Of a stretch of 64,000 bases of DNA, positions 58,527 through 64,000 are shown one piece after another. The notes below the pieces were generated by a model that did no database searches, had not been told where the DNA came from, and worked only from the letters and a program-made list of their open reading frames with translations. The translations under genes were made by a program, and so were the position numbers. How positions within the stretch are numbered: the stretch's first letter is position 1; every line of letters starts with the position of its first letter. Source of the DNA: Sipunculus nudus (taxonomy: Eukaryota; Annelida; Sipuncula; Golfingiida; Sipunculidae); NCBI GenBank assembly GCA_026874595.1, contig CM049315.1, positions 16,312,164 to 16,376,163 on the forward strand, written 5' to 3'.

Positions 58527-59509
58527 TATGTATTTATTACCCCATTATTACCAAGTTTCCTTTTTCGAGCAAGCATGATTTCTTTTGACTGTCGTTTTTA
58601 TTGAGGTTAAAGGCAGTTCATCCCTACTGGGGTTAAAAGCAATTCATCTTTACTTGGGTTGAAAGCAGTTCATCGGTTGTATACATCCTCGGTCACAGTT
58701 TTACAATGACAGCAAGGACTCGCAAATGTTGTGCCATTCTTGTTACTTAACCTAGGTAACGTTAATAATAAGGGTCATGCTTCTACAATAGCTCAGACAC
58801 CTGCTTATATATTTATGCAATCGATTTTACCAAAATCTACGTTCGTTTACTAACACAGTGCGGAACCGTTGGAAACGGGCCTGGTTGGTCCGGCACAAAG
58901 CAAGCATGTTAAACAATATCAGACTAAGTGTCTGTGTTTTCGATGCAGATATAGAAACTTATCATGCAGAGAACAATTCAACTGATATAAGTATTAGCAG
59001 TCTTGTTTGGAAAATGAACTATATTCGGGCTGACTGAATTAACATGCCATGCATGAAGGTATAGTCTAGATCTAGTTATATCATTTATATGTTAAAGGCA
59101 AATGACCATACTTTTAAAGTGAAATGGTATTTCCTTAAATTTTATTTGTAGCAAGGTAATGTTCGGCCTAAATTAAAATAATTATAATGAAATAATAATA
59201 ATGAGACGCAGTTGCACTGATCAATTAAATGTATAATGGATCCAATACCTTAATATTGATTCGTATAGTAATTAAAATATATATATTTTTTTTCAGATAG
59301 AAATGGTTACTACATCCCGGCCAAAATAAACTTTCTTCTTTTATCTGTCGAAATGCAATTGTTAAAATAGAAAACATATATGTCAATAAAGCAAAACATT
59401 AGATCCCGTTAACTGAGCTGTCACTATTGTTGTATAAACAGTCACGTTCGGGCGCTCCGATCAAAATCGTGCTCACTACTACGGCTAGAGGCAAATACAT
59501 CAACCCCAT
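55213..59509 (-). CDS. Secreted protein with two kringle domains
   Basis: Exons 59509-59440, 57547-57299 and 55475-55213 join in phase 1 throughout to 193 residues. Signal peptide: MGLMYLPLAVVVSTILIGAP. Kringle 1: YEGTKETTVSGKKCQSRA, FCRNPDGHPERPWCYTQDPD and KESCGIPFC. Kringle 2: CKTNAKGEDYRGHVTKTASG, ACQKWSSNYPHQF, PWCFTSDIMKRWELCNFPVC, then GQY and a stop. Using the donor GTTTAT in exon 1 makes a Cys exactly at the junction, at the position of the first kringle Cys. Kringle 1 has Arg where the usual Trp follows the second Cys; kringle 2 looks intact. No protease domain follows, so a ligand-binding rather than enzymatic role is likely. Confidence 0.65.
56145..57290 (-). repeat. 113-bp tandem array of a kringle-exon end plus splice donor
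   Basis: Ten copies precede the true exon. Each on the minus strand has GATCCTGACGTCATCAGGG, AGAGTTGCGGCATACCGCTC, TGTA and a donor-like GTAAGT or GTAACT, then TATACTTCCCTTATATCCC and a CATGCAG acceptor-like site. The exon-like block is 43 bp, so inclusion would shift frame. The array lies in the intron between kringles 1 and 2. Confidence 0.9.
57299..57547 (-). CDS. Two-kringle gene exon 2: kringle 1
   Basis: A 249-bp phase 1-1 exon, acceptor TGCACAG, donor GTAAGT. Ends DPDVIKESCGIPFCS. Its 3' end and donor are the parent of the 113-bp array that follows. Confidence 0.8.
57700..57955 (-). mobile_element. Diverged tRNA-derived SINE
   Basis: CACACCATTCCTCTCATAT, TTAACCAGGCCC, CACCTGCGGCTCGTCCAGGG and GAACACAGGAGCCCC align with the 36001-36384 copy. 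The head is degraded. It lies in intron 1 of the two-kringle gene. Confidence 0.65.
58478..58522. repeat. (TA)n microsatellite
   Basis: About 45 bp of pure TA in the first intron of the two-kringle gene. Confidence 0.9.
59440..59509 (-). CDS. Two-kringle gene exon 1: signal peptide (tentative boundary)
   Basis: ATG at 59509 is the first Met that gives a clean hydrophobic leader. Two phase-1 donors fit: GTTTAT (end 59440, restores Cys) and GTGACT (end 59446, gives Arg). Confidence 0.5.
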
Positions 59510-59548
59510 GGTAACGTTCCTCTTGCAATGTACCGGTCTTGCATTCAC

Positions 59549-60285
59549 AGTCACAACACCCTGTCCATACACAGTCACGATACCCTGTCCATACATATTC
59601 ACAACACCCTGTCAATAAACAGTTAAATTATCCTGTCCATACATAAACACAACAACCTCTCCATACATATTCACAACACCCTGTCTATACACAATCACAA
59701 CACCCTGTCCATACACAGTCACGACACCCTGTCCATACACAGTCACAACACCCTCTTAATACACAGTCACAACAATCTTTCCATACAAAGTCACAACACC
59801 CTGTCCATACAAAGTTTCAACACCCTGTCCATACATTTTCATAACACCCTGTCCATACTCAGTTACAACACACTGTCTATACACAGTAACAACACACTGT
59901 CCATACATATTAACAACACCCTGTTAATTCACCGTCACAACAACCTTTCCATACAAAGTCACAACACCCTGTCAATACACAGTCTCAAAACCCTGGCAAA
60001 ACACAGTCACAATACCCTGTCCAAATATATATTCACAACAACCTGTCCATACACAGTTTCAACACCCTGTCCATACATATTCATAACACCCTGTCCATAT
60101 ACAGTCACAACACCCTCTCCATACATATTCACAACACACTGTCCACACACAGTAACAACACCCTGTCCATACATATTCATAGCACCCTGTCCACATAAGT
60201 TCACAAAACCCTGTCTATACACAGTTTCAACAACCTGTCCATACATATTCATAACACCCGGTCCATACACAGTCACAACAGTATA
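59549..60285 (-). repeat. 24-bp tandem array just upstream of the two-kringle start codon
   Basis: About 30 copies of CCCTGTCCATACACAGTCAC-AACA and a TATTCACAACA variant. On the minus strand the unit is eight codons (VYGQGVVT/MYGQGVMN), and the last copies are open and in frame with the signal peptide ATG 40 bp away. It occupies the expected promoter or 5' UTR. Confidence 0.9.
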
Positions 60286-61570
60286 ATTATCCAGTATTTA
60301 TTATATAATTATATTATCCAGTAATAACGGTATAACGTTAAGTAATACAGCGGTAATGGGATATAGAGGAATACTTTCTTGACCTAAGACTTGCGATTAT
60401 GGGCCTTTTATTTCTTCCGTCGGGTTGTTGGCAAGCCACAAATAGTAACCGTCAGTCCAAGAAATACATTGACATTGCGAAAGTTCGTTATAAGGTCTAA
60501 GTTACACGTTTCAACCAAGTGACTTAGTTCAGAAGCGTCATGGTTACAATGTAATTAGTTTACAAAATTTATATAATTTACATATAAATTTATATATTCT
60601 GTGCGTATCTGCGATTAGTTTTTTTTTTCCAATCCCCCAGTTTGATTTTAGTTGATATTTGGTCATGGCATGATAGGTTGCGTTAATTAACCGAGCGCCA
60701 TGACTCATGGGTCACTTCTTCCTGATCTTTTTATAGAATAAAATATGGAGTTGTTCAACTTGACGTTAATGATAGGAATATTGCATTATCGGCAATAAAG
60801 AAAGTACTTTTCAAAGGCAAAAGCACCAACGCAAATACATGCTTAATGGATCTAGTTATCACAGACTATATTATGAGAGAGTGTTTTCATGAACGTCTCG
60901 TCTAATTTCCCTTCAAAGTAAAAAGAATAATGACCATGTCCGCTTATGATTAACAGGTATTATTTGCCTGTATTACAATTCAAACACAGGTGTACGCTTA
61001 AATCAGGCATGGAATTTATAAATATGAACCGTTTAGCGTCCGAATAATCTAATTAAACGACAGGACAATAGGAGGGGCTGCAAATACACTGATTCCGTGC
61101 GCTCGCATAATGAATACTTAAACTGATGAACAGTCAACCATTCCTTATTCTTGCCGCCCTAACTGGTCATACAGTGATAATCTTTTAACATTGTGGTAGA
61201 AAGGTATTATTACAACGACAGATAACGCCTATTCAAGGGATACCAGGACCAATATGTTTCCCAACAAAGGTATTCTTGATTCTTGTACAAAATTTTAGTT
61301 TCATATCATGAAGATATATGTGATATGACATAAAGTATAAATTATTTTCTTCTATTTTAAAGTTTGTGATCAATTTAATCAATAATCATTTAATTTTACA
61401 TCTACATAAATTCATAAATTTGATCTTTCAGGGAACATAGAGGACAAATCAGCTACCTTGCTACCTTGCTACCTTTTTTTAAACCTATTTCAGTCCATTT
61501 GCTTCTGGTTTTATCTGTCACCAGGACCTGTTTCACTATTGGTAAGCGAATCATTTATATTAATGTACTT
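60286..61570. other. No gene seen
   Basis: AT-rich flank between two tandem arrays; no supported ORF or element. Confidence 0.35.
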
Positions 61571-61579
61571 GTTTGATGT

Positions 61580-63135
61580 TTTCGTCCTTTCATTGAGCTT
61601 ATGAACACACCGTCTTTCGTCCTTTCACTAAGCATATTGACACTGTCTTTCGGCCTTTCACCAAGCTTATGAACACTCCGTATTTCGTCCTTTCCCTAAG
61701 CTTATGACAACTCCGTCTTTCGACCTTTCACTAAGCTTATGAACACTCCGTCTTTCGTCCTTTCACTGAGCTTATGACAACTCCGTCCTTTGTCCTTTCA
61801 CTTAGCTTACGAACACTCCGTATTTCGTCCTTTCACTAAGCTTTAGACAACTCCGTCTTCCGCCCTTTCACTAAGCTTAGACAACTCCGTCTTTCGACCT
61901 TTCACTAAGCTTATGAACACTCCGTCTTTCGTCCTTTCACTGAGCTTATGACAACTCCGTCTTTTGTCCTTTCACTTAGCTTACGAACACTCCATATTTC
62001 GTCTTTTCACTAAGCTTTAGACAACTCCGTCTTTCCTCCTTTCACTAAACTTATGGACACTCCGTCTTTCGTCCTTTCACTAAGCTTATGACAACTCCGT
62101 CTTTCGACCTTTCACTAAGCTTATGAACACTCCGTCTTTCGTCCTTTCACAAAGCTTATGAACACTCCGTCTTTCGTCCTTTCACTAAGCTTATGACAAC
62201 TCCGTCTTTCGACCTTTCACTAAGCTTATGAACACTCCGTCTTTCGTCCTTTCACTAAGCTTATGGACACTCCGTCTTTCGTCCTTTCACAAAGCTTATG
62301 AACACTCCGTCTTTCGTCCTTTCACTAAGCTTATGACAACTCCGTCTTTCGGCCTTTCACTAAGCTTATGAACACTCCGTCTTTCGTCCTTTCACAAAGC
62401 TTATGAACACTCCGTCTTTCGTCCTTTCACTAAGCTTATGGACACTCAGTCTTTTGTTCTTTCACTAAGCTTATGACAACTCCCCTCTTTCGGCCTTTCA
62501 CCAAGCTTATGAACACTCCGTATTTCGTTCTTTCACTAAGCTTATGACAACTCTGTCTTTCGACCTTTCACTAAGCTTATGAACACTCCGTCTTGCGTCC
62601 TTTCACAAAGCTTATGAACACTCCGTCTTTCGTCCTTTCACTAAGCTTATGACAACTCCGTCTTTCGACCTTTCACTAAGCTTATGAACACTCCGTCTTT
62701 CGTCTTTTCACTAAGCTTATGGACACTCCGTCTTTCGTCCTTTCACTAAGCTTATGACAACTCCGTCTTTCGCCCTTTCACTAAGCTTATGAACACTCCG
62801 TCTTTTACCCTTTCACTAAGCTTATGACAACTCCGTCTTTTGTCCTTTCACTTAGCATACGAACACTCCATATTTCGTCCTTTCACTAAGCTTTAGACAA
62901 CTCCATCTTTCCTCCTTTTACTAAGCTTATGGACATTCCGTATTTCGTCCTTTCACTAAGCTTATGAACACTCCGTATTTCGTCCTTTCACTAAGCTTAT
63001 GGACACTCCGTCTTTCGTACTTTCACTAAGCTTATGAAAACTCCGTCTTTCGTCCTTTTACTAAGCTTACGAACACTCCGTTTTTTCGACATTTTACCAA
63101 GCATTAGAACACTCCGTCCTTTCGTCCTTTCACCA
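61580..63135 (+). repeat. 35-bp tandem array with an AAGCTT in nearly every unit
   Basis: About 44 units near CACTCCGTCTTTCGTCC and TTTCACTAAGCTTATGAA. Two main forms, GAACACTCCG...CGTCC and GACAACTCCG...CGACC, recur in mixed order with groups repeated as blocks (for example 62040-62330). Confidence 0.92.
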
Positions 63136-63489
63136 ATTACATGAACAATAAGATGGCATAATGCTTTGGCTAGTTACCTTGCTAAAATAATCTAAAAGTA
63201 AAAAGGTTAAGGAGGCTGTTTGAACGGAATACATACAAGATATCCCTGTGACGTGTCGTCACGATTGAGAAAATAATTCCATTAGATGCGCTACAGGGTC
63301 TTCCGAAAAGTAAATATATAATCACAATTTTTGTCTGACGGAAGAGTATTTTTAAACGGCATGCCACAAACTGGAATCTCCAGTCCCCGAAATATTTTTA
63401 CATTGAGAAAAGTAATGCCTCTCCCTGGGCTGAGATATACACATGTAATAATATTTTTTATGCATTATTACCGAATTGCAGTTGGGGTT

Positions 63490-64000
63490 TTATTGTCCCC
63501 CGCTCCGCGGATGCGGGGGACATTGATTCGGGTTTGTCTGTCTGTCCGTCTGTCTCTCTGTTCGTCTGTCTGTCTCTCTTTCCGTCCGTCAGGTTTCGTT
63601 TCCGTGCGATAACTTTCCTAATTTTTATCCGATTTCATTCAAATTTGGTTCACTGATTGTCTTCATGCACACCTTTGTTTGAATTTATTTTGGAGTGTCT
63701 GGCTTCTGTCTGTCTGTATGTCACTTTGTCTGTCATTCTGTCAGGTTTTCGTTTCCGTGCCAATACCTTTCCTAAAATTTATCGGATTTCATTCAATTTT
63801 TTTTCAGTGATTTTTCTCATGCTTACCTTGGTTAGGATTGGTTTTGGAGTATCTGGCTTCTGTCTGTCTGTCTATGTGTCTGTCACTTTTTCTGTCAGTC
63901 TGTCAGGTTTTCGTTTCCGTGCTACAACTTCCTAAAAGTTTCTCCGATTTCATTCATATTTGGGTTAGTGATTGCCTTCATGCATACGTTGGTTTGGATT
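63490..64000 (+). repeat. Dispersed repeat: GC hairpin, CTGT-rich tract and about 160-bp repeats
   Basis: A hairpin (TGTCCCCCGC 63494-63503 against GCGGGGGACA 63513-63522) opens the block. Then (TCTG)n-like sequence and three copies of a unit with GTTTCCGTGC, ATCCGATTTCATTCA and GTGATTGTCTTCATGC (about 63595, 63750 and 63912). It continues past the window edge. ORFs across it are by-products. Confidence 0.8.

Noticed and set aside
60007-60276. YGQG-repeat protein
   Set aside because: It is the 24-bp array read as codons; irregular units break the frame.

Overview
The window is AT-rich, intron-rich eukaryotic nuclear DNA from an invertebrate. The gene content (a cysteine-rich peptide precursor with EF-hand tail, a VWD/EGF-type secreted protein, kringle proteins) and the dense MITE, tRNA-SINE, LINE and minisatellite background fit a lophotrochozoan, most likely a mollusc; this placement is inference. 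No tRNA, rRNA, CRISPR array or bacterial-type operon was seen.

All four genes I can support lie on the minus strand. (1) 13.09-8.61 kb: a four-exon gene (139-residue product) encoding a signal peptide, a 30-residue arginine/tryptophan-rich six-cysteine peptide ending in an amidation/dibasic site, then an acidic two-EF-hand tail. It looks like an antimicrobial peptide precursor with the architecture known from mussel mytimycin, but with a different, symmetric cysteine spacing. (2) 33.44-20.67 kb: a 17-exon, about 856-residue VWDE-like secreted protein (D8C-like region, VWD domain, EGF-like module); I could join its exons in phase throughout, with a promoter and poly(A) signal. (3) 59.51-55.21 kb: a small secreted protein with two kringles. 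(4) 54.10-44.36 kb: a kringle protein with a probable single membrane span; its first exon was not found.

Repeats fill most of the rest. 0-8 kb holds a palindromic duplication, TTAA-type MITEs, a dead LINE and a 2.1 kb inverted-repeat element. 13.6-15.1 kb has two related tandem arrays around a 600 bp spacer. 16.7-17.7 kb is an L1/Tx1-like fragment. 35-41 kb carries MITEs, a SINE nested in another repeat, a 1.3 kb foldback element with TA flanks and a probable solo LTR. 44.75-51.09 kb is a 39-bp minisatellite of about 160 units forming almost the whole last intron of gene 4; its unit matches the sequence around that intron's own 5' splice site. 56.1-57.3 kb is a 113-bp array made from the end of a kringle exon plus its splice donor. 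59.5-60.3 kb and 61.6-63.1 kb are 24-bp and 35-bp arrays.

The genes share an extracellular theme (host-defence-like peptide, VWD/EGF glycoprotein, kringle proteins) but nothing shows they act together. Exon coordinates were read by eye from splice signals and phase.
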